Source of the DNA: Xiphophorus maculatus
Lineage: Eukaryota; Chordata; Actinopteri; Cyprinodontiformes; Poeciliidae
NCBI RefSeq assembly: GCF_002775205.1
Contig: NC_036456.1
Location: 25,455,850-25,519,849 of the forward strand
Direction of reading: 5' to 3'
Length of the DNA stretch: 64,000 nt
The notes under the pieces are model-generated. The model searched no databases, had not been told where the DNA came from, and saw only the letters and a program-made list of their open reading frames with translations. A program made the position numbers and the translations under genes. This document shows positions 1 through 12,559 of the stretch, piece by piece (the stretch's first letter is position 1; every line of letters begins with the position of its first letter).

Positions 1-96
1 ACAAAAGGAAAACAAAAGTAATTTACTGCAGAAACAATTAAACTTAGCAGACTAGAATAAAACTGATAATCATTAACGTTGACCAAGGTTACTGAC

Positions 97-3000
97 CAGC
101 TTTATGATGGTTGCAGAGTCATTCTCCAGTGATAGTGAAGTGTAAAGCTTTACATTCAGAGCCAAAACATAATCTAGAAGAAGCACAGAGAGTCAACATT
201 ACTACTTAAAACAGGATCATTAATCAATAAGGATCATTTTTCATGTGTGATGAGTCATCTTTTCCAACATTTAAATCTTTAATATCCATTTTAAACCAAA
301 TGCAAAAATATGTGTCCCTATGGAATATTTTGTCCATTAGCTTCCATTCAAACTCCATTTTGTTGAAATGCAATTTAGTTTCTGTTTTCCTGGAATTTAA
401 ATTCCTTATATATGTTTTACAAATGTCTTTATTCATTATTTCCCTAAATAGTGATAGTAATTATCATCATTATTATTATTATTATTATTCACTAAAAATA
501 GCTTACTGTCAAATAATGTGTGGGTATTATTTATTATTATTATTATACTCTTATTACCATAGCAACCAGTAACTGGCGGCTCCTCCCCCTTTTTTCTGTT
601 AACTGTTAACTGTGTTAGCATCAGCTCTGTTTTCTTTACAAGTATTATATTTTGACATATATTTTCAACAAATTTAAATGTATACAGTGATTCGTGTGTA
701 TTGTCATTATTAATGCTCTGCATTTTACCGGTGTTTAATTTTACAGCTAACTGCTGCTAACTGTTGCTAACTGCTGCTAACTGTTGCTAACTGTTCATTG
801 GGAAATATTGCCCTGTAGTTTGTTTAGGGTTATTTGCTCTATTTTATTTAATGTAAAGGGGCAGAAGCTGTCAGACTGATGTTAACTACCAACTTGATTT
901 TCTCTTTTAAACAAATACAATGAATCAGGTTGCCTCTGTTGTGAAGTCGGCCATATTGGACCAGAGATGAACACAGAAGAGTTACACATGCACAAGCCAA
1001 CATTCGTGTTCGTGCAGATTGTGTTCTGTTTCAGTGAAAGTGGATTTTTCTAAAGTAAACTGTACTCCTTTGTATTCAGTATACAGAAATTCAAAGTGGC
1101 GTGTAATGATGTAATGAGGATGTAATAAGGATGTAATGAGGATGTGATGAGGATGCTGCTTAGGATGCGGCACAGCAGTTGATGACGAACCATCTACTGT
1201 CAAACAATATGTGGATGGAAACTTTCAAAAGACCATTTTTTTAGTTCCAGGGACAACGATGGAGCACTTTATCAAGAAAAATGTAACCATAAATGTTGCT
1301 GCTAGTTCCCTGCCATTACTTATAATAGCAAATCTAAAAAACTACAAATTTACCAGGTTTGGTGAAGATCTCTAACTTCAACTTCAGTCACACTTACATG
1401 GTCCTGGTGCAAATGTTGCAGAGGGTTGGTTGGTAGTTGGTGAGAACACAATCGTAGTTGAAGGAAGTGCAGTTGTTGTGCTGGGTTGATCGGTTGTAGT
1501 TGGTGGAGGTGCAGTCGTAGTTGGTGGAGGTGCAGTCGTAGTTGGAGGGGGTGTAGTCGTAGTTGGTGGAGGTGCAGTCGTAGTTGGTGGAGGTGCAGTC
1601 GTAGTTGGAGGGGGTGCAGTCGTAGTCGGTGGAGGTGCAGTCATAGTTGGAGGGGGTGCAGTCGTAGTTGGAGGTGGTGCAGTCGTAGTTGGAGGGGGTG
1701 CAGTCGTAGTTGGTGGAGGTGCAGTCGTAGTTGGTGGCGGTGCAGTCGTAGTCGGTGGAGGTGCAGTCGTAGTCGGTGGAGGTGCAGTCATAGTTGGAGG
1801 GGGTGCAGTCGTAGTTGGTGGAGGTGCAGTCGTAGTTGGTGGAGGTGCAGTCGTAGTCGGTGGAGGTGCAGTCATAGTTGGAGGGGGTGCAGTCGTAGTT
1901 GGAGGTGGTGCAGTCGTAGTTGGAGGGGGTGCAGTCGTAGTTGGTGGAGGTGCAGTCGTAGTTGGTGGCGGTGCAGTTGTAGTTGGAGGGGGTGCAGTCG
2001 TAGTTGGTGGAGGTGCAGTCGTAGTTGGAGGGGGTGCAGTCGTAGTTGGTGGAGGTGCAGTCGTAGTCGGTGGAGGTGCAGTCGTAGTCGGTGGAGGTGC
2101 AGTCGTAGTTGGTGTAGGTGCAGTCGTAGTTGGTGGAGGTGCAGTCGTAGTTGGAGGGGGTGCAGTCGTAGTTGGTGGAGGTGCAGTCGTAGTCGGTGGA
2201 GGTGCAGTCGTAGTTGGAGAGGGTGTAGTCGTAGTTGGTGGAGGTGCAGTCGTAGTTGGTGGAGGTGCAGTCGTAGTTGGAGGGGGTGTAGTCGTAGTCG
2301 GTGGAGGTGCAGTCGTAGTCGGTGGAGGTGCAGTCATAGTTGGAGGGGGTGCAGTCGTAGTTGGAGGTGGTGCAGTCGTAGTTGGTGGAGGTGCAGTCGT
2401 AGTTGGTGGCGGTGCAGTCGTAGTTGGAGGGGGTGTAGTCGTAGTCGGTGGAGGTGCAGTCGTAGTCGGTGGAGGTGCAGTCATAGTTGGAGGGGGTGCA
2501 GTCGTAGTTGGAGGTGGTGCAGTCGTAGTTGGTGGCGGTGCAGTTGTAGTTGGAGGGGGTGCAGTCGTAGTTGGAGGGGGTGCAGTCGTAGTTGGTGGAG
2601 GTGCAGTCGTAGTTGGAGGGGGTGCAGTCGTAGTTGGTGGAGGTGCAGTCGTAGTTGGTGGAGGTGCAGTCGTAGTTGGTGGAGGTGCAGTCGTAGTCGG
2701 TGGAGGTGCAGTCGTAGTCGGTGGAGGTGCAGTCGTAGTTGGTGTAGGTGCAGTCGTAGTTGGTGGAGGTGCAGTCGTAGTTGGAGGGGGTGCAGGCGTA
2801 GTTGGAGGGGGTGCAGTCGTAGTCGGTGGAGGTGCAGTCGTAGTCGGTGGAGGTGCAGTCATAGTAGGTGGAGGTGCAGTCGTAGTTGGTAGAGGTGCAG
2901 TCGTAGTTGGTGGAGGTGCAGTCGTAGTTGGTGGAGGTGCAGTTGTAATTGGTGGAGGTGCAGTCGTAGTTGGAGGGGGTGCAGTCGTAGTTGGAGGGGG

Positions 3001-6000
3001 TGCAGTCGTAGTCGGTGGAGGTGCAGTCGTAGTCGGTGGAGGTGCAGTCGTAGTCGGTGGAGGTGCAGTCGTCGTCGGTGGAGGTGCAGTCGTAGTTGGT
3101 GGAGGTGCAGTTGTAATTGGTGGAGGTGCAGTCGTAGTCGGTGGAGGTGCAGTCGTAGTCGGTGGAGGTGCAGTCGTCGTCGGTGGAGGTGCAGTCGTAG
3201 TTGGTGGAGGTGCAGTTGTAATTGGTGGAGGTGCAGTCGTAGTTGGTAGAGGTGCAGTCGTAGTTGGTGCAGTTGTAGTTGGTGCAGTCGTAGTTGGTGG
3301 AGGTGTAGTTGTGAATGGAGGTTGGATTGTCATGAACATAGTTGATGGAGGAGCCGTTGTAGTCGGAGGGGAAACAGTTGCTGCAGCTGTGGATTATGCA
3401 GCAGATCAGCAGCAACATTATCACTTCAGGAAAATGTTGCTTGAATTCAAACTGAAAAGAAAAGTTGAGATTTCCACTCACTGCTCCCAGTCGTCACAAA
3501 GACACATCGAAAGTCAGACTGGTAGACGGAGCCGGAGGAGCTGTGGAGGTAATTAGAGAAACAGCTTAGATATAAAACTATAACCCATCAATTCAGTTTA
3601 ACAACATATTAAAAAGGTAGATTATACAAACAGAAATTAAGCACTAAATGATTTTGGACTTTCTCAATAATTAACCATGCAGATCCCTTTGGTGTTAAGA
3701 GATCGGAATAGAAATAACAAGACCACACGTAAAAAATATGAAGCAGCATTTTGAGAAATATTAAGAGTTTAAGCTTTTTTCCATACATTAATAAGATAAG
3801 ACACTAACTTTGCTTGGACAACAAAGCAGAGAGTTTGTTTCAGTCCTGCATCCCTGGCTGATGGTGTCCATGTCAGGCTGAAGTTTCCTGATCCTGATGA
3901 ATTCTTGGCTAAACCTATTGGTCCGCTGAACAGGAGCTGAGTGGTCCTTTAATAAACAGGAGAGACAGTTTGTTACATTTATATTTCCAATTTTTCCAAC
4001 CTGCAAAGGCATCAGGTGTTTTTAAAGTCACACACTCAGGTTATAAAATGTGGATTCAACCTTCAAAGTCATAATTCTACCATGTTTTTCATCCAGTTAG
4101 AAATATCACAGTTTCAAATTAAATTTTTAGCTGTCTAATTAGTTAATTAACCAACTAAATATTTAAGTTGAAGCTAAATATTTTGCTCATAGCTAAATAT
4201 TTAGGTAATTAAGTAAAGTAAGTTCACTTGCTGGTAACCGTTAGTGGACTCCTGCTTTCAAATCAGTTCCTGTCATCTCTTTATCATCATTTCTTGCTTT
4301 CTTTTCTTGTACATTTCAGCTTAAACCAAGAGATGAGCCATTTTAAAGTTATTACAGACCCTTAACAATGGATCTACAGCAACAGTTACTGCTAAGGAAG
4401 GATTCAGTCTGACCAGGAAGTGACGTGGACGTTCTCAAGACCCAGCTTTTATTTTGATAGTCAACATGTCAAAGTGCGGTTGTAGGATGGTGAGGTAGGC
4501 GCGGTGGATCCAGGTTATGGTGAGAAAAATGATGATTTAATTATGAAAGTACAGAACATCCAGGCAACACAGGTGAGCAAAAGGCTAGGAGCTCAATCTC
4601 TGGTAGCAACTGGTACAGGGCAAAAGCAAAGACATGTGACACGACAGGATAAACACAACAGGGATCCGACAAGGAGCAGGGAACCTTCCTTGTGTATTCC
4701 TTCCTTAAATACACAAGGAAGGTAATCAGGGGAAATGAGGGACATCTGAGGACAATCAAGGGCTAAAGGGACAACATGGAGACAAAAAGGGAACACAGAA
4801 ACCTAAATAAAACATAGAAAAACCAAATCCTCACACAACATCCACTTATTGGTAGTGAATTTGCATATTAACACAAACATGCTAAATATTTAGTCTGCAA
4901 ATTAAGTTTGCAGCTTAAAGTTGAGCTTAGAGCTAAACTAAATATATATTGATCTAAATAAACAGCTTGCTAAAAAATTTAGTTTGGAGATAAAAAATAA
5001 ATTTTGAGGTAGATAATTAGTAGGTAAAATAAATATTTAGCTTGACGGTAAAACTGTCATTTGGAGCAAAATGTGTAACTGACAAATTAGCTTGCTTATT
5101 AAATATTTAATTTGAAACTGACATTTATACACGAATGAATAAAATGGTGAAAATATGACTTGTGATATGTAACAGGCTAAATCACCCAAATCTTTGCTGA
5201 TCAGTTTTGACCGTGTAACTTTAAAAACGGCAGCCGGCCGTTTCTGTTGGCATTGGCAACGCTTTTTGTTGGCATCATAACTGTTATGCTCAGACAACGG
5301 CTGTTGATACTGTTTTTTCAGTCAGAAACAAAATGAAGAAAACTTTTCTTGATTCTTGTTTCATTTGTATTTGATTCATCAATGTTGCTGCACTTGATGG
5401 GAGTTATTTAATGCATGAGGTTAGATTAAACTCCATGAAGGGTTAATTTTAGAGATCACTCACTCAGCCTGGGTTGCTTCTGCTCTGACGATGATTTCCA
5501 CAGCCTGGTTAACGTTGGTGAGGATCTGAGCTCCATGTTCAGGAGTTGGAGACAGAAACCTGGGCAGATATTCACCTTCTGTGCAGGATGGAGCTGCAGG
5601 ATCCACTGGAAGAAAATAACAAAGAAACAAATGAATTCAAGCTGAAAGGAACTGGTCAGTTTGGTCATTAAATCAAACATGAAGCTGCTGGAAGGTTAAA
5701 TTTAGTTTTGTCAAGTTCCTTCATGAACTTTGGGCCAAAGTTGTGACTGTCTATTTTAATCTGTAATTGCTGATATTTCAAATGTTTTCCAACAAATCCA
5801 ACATATTCAGCTCAGAAACAAACACTTTTAGTCCAGAGCAGCTCAATGTATCTCAAATTAAGCTGATAAACTGCAGTTTTACCTCTGAAAACAAATTGGA
5901 CAGGAATTCTGCTGATGGAGTCACTGGTTGTTTTCACTTCCTGAACACCACTGCTATTAGTCAGAGTGATGTTCTGCCCGGTAAAATCCTCCATCACCAT

Positions 6001-8009
6001 CTGAACCGCATACGGACCTTCATTGCTGCTGTTAGTGGGACTGAATGACAGAGAACAAGACTGGAAGAGAACAGAGAGGAGAACAAAATGTCCCAAATTA
6101 AAACTGAATCAGGTGATTATGTATTATGTCAAATCTATTTATTACCATTTTTCTGTAATGTTTGTTTCTCTGTCATCACTGAACTGATAAGAATACGCAT
6201 ATAATAAAATAGATTAAACAGATAAACCAAAACACAAACAAAATACATCATGTCTATTTAAGTGCCTCATTTTAGCAGCAGTTCAGCTTTTCAACAGGCT
6301 GATGGAGTCTAGTGGCTCTTAAACAGACTAGATTAGATCAACGTTATTGCTTTTCAGACAACAAAGAACAATTGCAGAGAAAATGCAAAAATAAATTTAA
6401 GAATTGCAATAGTAGCTTAAGCTAAAGGCAGCATTGGGTGGCCCTCGCATCTCTGCACTGCCACTCCATTGCAATTGTGAACGCTCTCATGACATCTATG
6501 CATTTGAATGTCACAAATGCATGACATTCAAGCCATTTTTCACATTTAATGACAAAGTAGAAAAATCCAGACTATCCTGTGTCACTGACTGCAAATGTCA
6601 AGATTTGATACTCACTGATGAGACACTGAGGACAGACGGAGGAGTGCAGATGTTGCACTCTGAACCAGCTGCATATCTGCATCTAATGTCGTCTCCATCT
6701 GGATCAGAGACCAGCAGGTTGATGTTTCTCTGACAGTTTGAAGGAACTCTGACAGAAAAAGAAACATTTATTAGAACATCACAACCACACCTCTATCAGT
6801 TCCTTCAGGTATTTGCTTCACAATTCAAGCATGTCTATCTAGTTCTCCAAGGTTTCTTCACCACAACAATTTTATTTCAGTGGTTTTGCTTTCTTATGGA
6901 ACAACCTCCAGAATAGTTTCAGTTCAGTTTTCTAAAGATGAACTCTCTCCACAGAAAACACCTACTTAGATTTAGTTTACATTTATTTATCTGACAGGTT
7001 GTTTTAAGTACAATAATGTTCACTTTGTAGAATAACAATAACCTCTGAATTATCCCATCAAAACATCAACATATGTAACCGATTTTGTAAATCAGGAATA
7101 ACCGTCCGATTTTTATTATATTGATTATCTTTTGCTTCTGATTTGCAGAGTTTCATCTGTATATGCTGATGAAGAATAAAAAACAAAACAAACGACAGTT
7201 ATCTAAATATTTTTACTGTCAATAAAATGCTGTGTTTGTAGATAAAATATTGTAAATGATAACCAGAATTACCTCAGCAGAGGGATGATGGTGGTTTGGG
7301 GTGATGAGTTTGGTTTGTTGATGTCAGAACGGTTTCTTATTTCAATGAGCCGTGTAGCTGCTGATAGTTCAATCCCATTTCTGTTTTCTGTCCAGTTTGT
7401 AGCATGAAACCTACAATAGATCATATTGAGATGTTTAGGAAAATAATGCTGCACAACCATATCATCAAAGACCAATAAAACTAGATAATCAACTGATTGT
7501 AACAGGTATTCCTCCTTAGAAAGTAGGAAAACCCAATCAGCCCGACTGATGAAGCTGTTTGGTTTAGGATTTTTCAGCATCAGTCCTCAGTTTTAATGTG
7601 AACATAGCAAAATTATATTTCCATTAATGTTGCAGTTAACTTACGGAGAATCTGATGCAGTCAGGAATGAGGTTGAAAAAGTCTCAATGTAGGCCGTCTG
7701 ACACCAATCACTTCGTCTTTCATCAACTGGATAAACTGGGAACTCGCTACATTCTCCATCACATAACCAAGAGTTAAACTCTGCACAAGAGCTGAAGCTC
7801 ACCTTAAAGTTATTGGATTCCTGTGAAATTTCAATGAGGAGGTGTTGAATACACTCTTTATAAAAAGCCAGTGTGATATTTTATAAAGAAGCTCAACTTA
7901 CTGGGTATCCATCTGGCTGAAGGTCTCCAATAGAGTAGCTAAAGACGACGCCATAGTAAGAAGCTTGAGCTCCGCTGATTAACAGCAGCAGCAACACAAA
8001 CGACAACAT
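97..8009 (-). CDS. Copy 1 of a secreted glycoprotein family, with giant Thr/Pro mucin exon (3' partial)
   Basis: Spliced by reading GT-AG junctions: exons 8009-7902, 7820-7645, 7410-7273, 6748-6616, 6060-5883, 5605-5464, 3946-3809, 3540-3482, 3386-1398, 173-97; the last exon lies left of the window. The frame stays open for 1046 codons. The start ATG at 8009 opens a Leu-rich signal peptide ending near Ala16. Exon 2 is Cys-rich. Exons 3-5 carry NxS/T sites and a DPDGDDIRCRY motif. Exons 6-7 carry a second module with a W-T-P motif and CFVVQA. Exon 9 is about 660 residues, mostly TTTAPPP heptads, expected to be O-glycosylated. The product is probably extracellular and mucin-like. I do not recognise the family; the modules recall repeated beta-sandwich domains of metazoan secreted proteins. 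Compared with copies 3-5, it has an extra intron and a greatly enlarged stalk. Confidence 0.72.
174..1397. other. Intron of copy 1 with short tandem repeats
   Basis: No gene is seen. It holds an (ATT)n run near 465-490 and 523-545, a 10-bp tandem repeat of AACTGYTGCT at about 750-799, and degenerate GATGTAATGAG repeats at about 1105-1165. Confidence 0.6.
1494..3310 (-). repeat. 21-bp coding minisatellite (TTTAPPP heptads), about 86 units
   Basis: The plus strand repeats a 21-bp unit like GGTGGAGGTGCAGTCGTAGTT, with variants (GGAGGGGGTGCAG, GTCGGTGG, GGTGTAGG). Because 21 is a multiple of three, every frame stays open. Only the minus frame reading Thr-Thr-Thr-Ala-Pro-Pro-Pro joins in phase to the flanking exons and ends, like the short stalks of copies 3-5, in a PGP-x-KCD string at the splice donor. 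Higher-order blocks of several units recur (for example around 1600-1800, 1850-1990 and 2330-2530), suggesting expansion by block duplication. Confidence 0.93.
3387..3481 (-). other. 95-bp mini-intron present in copies 1 and 2 only
   Basis: On the minus strand the Thr/Pro exon is preceded by GTGAGT at the 5' side and CCACAG at the 3' side. Removing these 95 bases keeps the frame from the SSGSVYQSD exon into the TVSPPTTTAPP stalk. In copies 3, 4 and 5 the corresponding two stretches are continuous within one 161-bp exon. The similar extra segment in decayed copy 2 (about 11260-11380) says the intron-bearing form is shared by the left-hand copies. Confidence 0.6.
4470..4815 (-). repeat. Interspersed repeat, family member 1 (in intron 6 of copy 1)
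   Basis: This stretch reads, in reverse complement, like the repeats at 14530-14790 and 58640-58962: a TGTTTTATTTAGG-type start, a pyrimidine-rich middle, GTATTTAA then a C-rich tract, and an end like CCACC-x-CATCC. It is not part of the gene exons. A 15-bp inverted repeat (CCTTCCTTGTGTATT and its complement) lies at about 4684-4721. It encodes nothing I recognise, so it is probably a non-autonomous retroelement or an LTR remnant. Confidence 0.5.
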
Positions 8010-8108
8010 GTTGACAGAGTGAAGGTTTCCTGAGAAAGACTGAAAGTTATTAGTGTCGAATGAAGTTATTCGTCCACAGACAGGCTCTAGTCCACACCCA
8101 CTGTGCCA

Positions 8109-8115
8109 TTTATAG
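8109..8115 (-). promoter_or_regulatory. Possible TATA box of copy 1
   Basis: CTATAAA on the minus strand lies about 100 nt upstream of the copy 1 ATG. The next 60 nt (GTGGGTGTGGAC and following) are shared with all copies, but in copies 3, 4 and 5 the TATA-like stretch is replaced by a different sequence (CCATCACCAGTGG context). No transcription data are available. Confidence 0.25.
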
Positions 8116-8865
8116 AAGATTTAATGGTATGCTCTGATATAGTTGGCCTGAGGCTACCTGCTATGATGAAAATATCTGATGGCTGAATGTTTACATTCAA
8201 AAGTGCAAAATGTGAATGATGAGTTGTAGTAACTACAAAAGTCACAAAACTTTTGCTTAGAAATACGAATAAATTAAGAAGAGAAAAGATTTTAAACTCA
8301 GCTTCTTTTATAAAAATATCAATCTCTTCCAGCCTATATTTATACCAACACAGCTAAATATTTAGTATCATCCACTGAAAACCACCACACAGAGTAGCTG
8401 CCTTTGTTACAAGATACAATGTTTGATTATTAAAAACATGAATTTCATCCATCCATATATTTTCTTGTGCTTATCTGAGGCTGGGACTCGGGGTTAGCAA
8501 AGCAGGGAGACCCAGACTGCATGAAGGTTGTGGTTGATGAACACAGTACTGGTTTACATAAATTATCTGTTTATAACCATAACTCTTCACCTTTCACCTT
8601 TTCAGCTTTTCCATCATGACAGGATGTATCTGCCAAACAAAAATCTAAAACCTGCAGCTGTGGTCATCAACAACCATCCCCAGTGTGAAAAACAAAGAGG
8701 CTTTTATGTAACTGCAAGGAAGGCAGAAAAACTTTATTTTAGCATCATGAAATGAGTTGGGATTCAGAGACATGAATGATATGAAAGATCATTCAGGTCT
8801 CTTTTAAAAAACTTGATGTTGTTAGGCCAATAAACAGTAGCACCATATCATTTTATTCTGTTTGT

Positions 8866-9640
8866 GTTGGGAACTGAGGTTTTGGTTTCTTTGTGGGATT
8901 TTTTTGTTTGCCTGCTGCTTTCCCCCTTCATCCACTAGAGTATATGAGGAGCAGGCTGCCAGCACTTCAACGCCTGAGTGTTTGCCAGTAATGGTACTCT
9001 GCGCCCTTCCGAGCAAGCACTCTGTGTTATCCCTGAGATTACTTCTAGTAATCATCCTCTCTCTCTCAGGTGTTTCCTTGTGACGCCTTGGAAATTCCCC
9101 TGTGAAGCCCAAGTTCTGGCTTTCTGGATTTTCCTCCCTCGTAACGCTGTGGATTGTTACCCACTGGTTGCCCGAGTACCATCTTCGTCCCTGCAGATCT
9201 TCAATAAACTGTTCCTGGATTCTCAGCTGGCAGTCGGTTTGCTCCTCTTTCCTCTGCACCTGAACTTACCTGTCCGCCCTCTACATCCCCAACAAGAAAC
9301 TCACTCAGTCAAGACCTCACACTGGAACCCGGATCACTTCAAGGACACCCACAAAGAGACCATACCCTGGAGACCACTGTATTACCCCCTGGTGGAAGTT
9401 TTTCTTCATATCAAGTAAGATCAGTCTAATTCTCCCTAAAGTTCCAATTTCCGACAACCTCAAACTCACCATCTCATTCTCACTGATCTTCAGTGTACAG
9501 ACGACACCGGTTGCCAATTCCCAAGGACAAGAATCACACAATCTCACTTTTTATCATTGTTTAAATAAACTTTATTTATCTGATCTTCTGTTCTCCTGGT
9601 GGTTTTCTGTATGTGGGTAAAGAAATTGGAACCCAACATG
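8866..9640. mobile_element. Inserted element, possibly a solo LTR
   Basis: Paralogous spacers at about 40100 and 57490 read straight through ATGTTTGCTTTTATTG, whereas here about 775 bp intervene between TCTGTTTG and GCTTTTATTG. The insert starts TGTTGGG and has CCCAACA close to its right end, as LTRs often do, with AATAAA signals near 9206 and 9565. The flanking target duplication is imperfect (GTTTG/GACTG), so the exact ends are uncertain. Open frames inside are not recognisable proteins. Confidence 0.45.
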
Positions 9641-9845
9641 GCAGACTGCTTTTATTGACAATTAGAAATTATATGCCTAAGAACATTTTGACTTTAAAGT
9701 ATTTGATCACATTTAAGGCAACAATATAAACTTTTCATTTGCATTAATTAAAATAAGTTTTACCCAGTGATAGATGAAAGAAAGATGAACAGTTATAGAA
9801 AACACATTTCACAGGAAAGATCAGATTTATTCTCATTTTTAGCCA

Positions 9846-10285
9846 CTAGGGGGCGGGAGTTGTAACTCCCACTAACCTACTGCTCAGCAGCTTTAGAGTT
9901 ATGTCAGAAGACAGTCCTTGTCTTTTCAGCTCCTCTTTGATCTGGAGAGGAAAAACATGAAATCAGTTTTAAATTATATAAACAATAAGTCACACAACAA
10001 AACTCAAACACAGTTTCTTGCTCAAAATTAGAGTTGAGCTTTGTTTCAGGTATACAAATCCTTCAAGTTAAAGTCATATTTTGTGTAACACATACAAAGA
10101 AAAGACATCCATCCATTTATTTCCTTCCTGTTATCTGATGTTGCAGCCCAAAATGTGTCTACTCAGCATTGTCTAGGATATCTGTTCCCTTTGTGACCTG
10201 TGTTTGGTTGAGGATGTTGGAGTAAGAAATTCCTTCTACAGCCTGTGAAAATAAATGATTCAAACAAAAGGAGATGTCGGTATGT

Positions 10286-10365
<80 letters not shown>

Positions 10366-11412
10366 ATTGTAATAAGATTCTGTTGCACATCCCTGCTTCA
10401 GAGCAGAGGTAGAGCTGGGTTGTGTTGTTACTCTGTCCTCCTTGCATGTGTTTGACACATTGTCAACCATCTTTGTTTATGGGTTTCCTACCATCTCATC
10501 CTTTCAGTCATTACTGAAAGCTTGTGATCATAGATGAGGAAGGGAACGCAGATCGACCAATAAATCAAGAGCTTCACCTTTCGACTCAGCTGTTTTTCAC
10601 CTTGATAAATGTGTAGAGTTCCAGCAAATCAGAAACAAAACTCTGGCTAAACCTGTTGGACTAGAATGAATCACATTGTTGTCTTTAACATTGACGTCAA
10701 CAAGGTTACTGACCAGGTTGGTGATGGTTGCAGAGTCAGTCTCCTGTGACAGTGAAGTGGAGATTTTTGCACTCAGAGCCAAAACATAATCTAGAAGCAC
10801 AGAGAGTCAACATTACTATTTATAACAGGATAATTAATCAATAAGGTCACAAATTCTGGTTTGAATTTTAGGTTTCCACATTTTTCTCTTGTAAAACTGA
10901 TTTGCTTGATGAATGTCTTTTTGTCTATTGACTCTATGGGATAGAAGTAAAAAAAAAAAAAACATTTTCATAGTTTTTTAAATTATAATAATATTGAAAT
11001 ATGCATTTTGAATGGAGAGGACTGAAGGTCAGAATAGAAGCAGAAAATTAAAAGACCCTTAAGGCTAATAATGAAAGGCTTCTGTTAAGAGTCTACATTT
11101 ATTCATGAACTTCTGTCACACTTACAAGGTCCTGAGTCTGGTGTTGAGTTTAGGAGGGAGGTTGTAGGAGGTGTAGTTGTTGTGGTTGGTTGTAGTTGTT
11201 GGCGTAGTCGTAGTTGGTGTAGGTGTCGTTGTAGTCGGAGGGGAAACAGTTGTTGGACCTGTGGATGGAGCAGCAGATTAGCAGTAACATTATCAGATCA
11301 ATGAAAAGCAGATTGACTTCAAACTCAAGACCAAAGCAGAGATTTCCACTCACTCTCACCAGCTCTAACAAAGAAACATCAAAGGTCAGACTGGTGCACA
11401 GAGTCGGGGGAG
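9846..11412 (-). pseudogene. Copy 2: 5'-truncated, broken relative of the glycoprotein family
   Basis: Recognisable 3' exons remain: a last exon 9941-9846 (IKEELKRQGLSSDITLK...), a 77-bp exon 10790-10714, a short Thr/Pro exon near 11126-11255, and the SSGSVYQ-like exon 11412 downward. No upstream exons are found between 11413 and 14300. The SSGSVYQ-like exon reads into TGA after SDL, and the Thr/Pro exon has lost about 4 nt relative to copies 3-5, shifting it out of frame. It is therefore a decayed fragment. Confidence 0.7.
10291..10360. repeat. (TG)n microsatellite
   Basis: About 35 uninterrupted TG dinucleotides. It sits in the intron before the last exon of copy 2. The same position in the fragment at 48600-49170 has a shorter run, and 58132-58219 an interrupted one. 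Confidence 0.97.
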
Positions 11413-12270
11413 CTGTGGAGGTAATTAGAGAAACAGCTTAGATATAAAACTATTATTTAAATGACCAGTCAATTCAGTTTAATGAAATCTTAAAACAGCA
11501 GTTTCAGCAGAATTTCAGAAACATGACTATGATTCAGTTGTGATGAACTCAATGTTTCACCATTTTCCTCTTTCTTCTCTTCGTTTGTCAGAGTAGATTT
11601 TAAAATTCCATGATTGGTCCATAAAACTCTTAGTGTTATTGGCCCGAAATATATTTGACTTGTCTCTCAAGAATGAACCATGCAAGAATTTCTGCTGTTA
11701 ACTGTTAATACTGTTAACAGTATCAAAACTAAACCATGGAAGCAGCACTTTGTCATGGTGGGTGTTGGCAAAAGACTGCAGAGGTAATATGACATCAGCA
11801 GGTGCTTTGCAGAATGATGCATATTTATCAAACTGAAGACGATATTTTGCAATCAGGATGCACAAGCTGGATAGTCACATTAACAGATGGATAACAACAT
11901 ATGACCAATGAGTGAACAAGAAACACAAACCTGGCAGAACTACTGTTTTTGGTCCCAAAAATGTGAGGGTCAAGATCAGTCCTGCAACAACCAAAATGCT
12001 GCTGCTGAGTCCTGAACAACAGTGGTTCATAAATCACTGGACCAGCGCATCTTCTGGACCCTCGGGTCAGTGAATGATCATAATGACTGTTACCTTGCTG
12101 GCCAGACATTTTGCCCCAAAGCGAAGTCATAGTGCACCAGATTGTCTAATGCCAGCTTCGCCAGCGACCAGGTGAGTCAGTCCATCTTTTCATAACTGAC
12201 CTGCAATGTCTGGCAAGCCTTTGTGAATTTGGAACTTTAGAAGAGGAGATTATTTGAGACCAGCAGAACA
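11413..12270. other. No gene seen
   Basis: AT-rich unique-looking sequence upstream of the copy 2 relic; only short open frames without recognisable content. Confidence 0.5.
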
Positions 12271-12352
12271 TACAGTACAGACCAAAGGTTTGGACACACC
12301 TTCTCATTGAATTCAATGAGAAAGTGTGTCCAAACCTTTGGTCTGTACTGTA
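12271..12352. repeat. 82-bp near-perfect palindrome
   Basis: The arms begin TACAGTACAGACCAAAGG and meet at a central ATTGAATTCAAT. Over 41 bp per arm I see one mismatch. It would form a long hairpin and resembles a minimal MITE (terminal repeats with no interior). It may be a fragment of a larger DNA transposon family common in fish. Confidence 0.85.
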
Positions 12353-12559
12353 CATCCAACCCTAATCTATGGAAGATACTGTTTATGTCACCAGACAACT
12401 TCTAGCTGTCACAGGCAGTTGGCATGAACAGCTGGAGTCTGGTGCTTTGCTAACATCTCAGCTAGTGCTTCCTGAACTGGCTCCTTTATTATCTGCCATG
12501 CTGGCAGAAGTCGTAACCCCAACAGCTCAGCTTTTCGAACCTACATCTCTTCATTGAAG

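Noticed and set aside
1486-2892. Long plus-strand open frame rich in Trp, Arg, Ser and Cys across the minisatellite
   Set aside because: It is an antisense shadow of a repeat whose unit length is a multiple of three; it does not join to any exon.
1394-3481. Alternative minus frame with STNYDCT repeats (about 695 codons)
   Set aside because: Open only because the unit is 21 bp. It starts with GTG at what is a splice donor and is out of phase with the exon before and after; the TTTAPPP frame joins in phase.
10255-10470. Open frames over (TG)n encoding Cys-Val or His-Thr repeats
   Set aside because: Microsatellite translation, not a gene.
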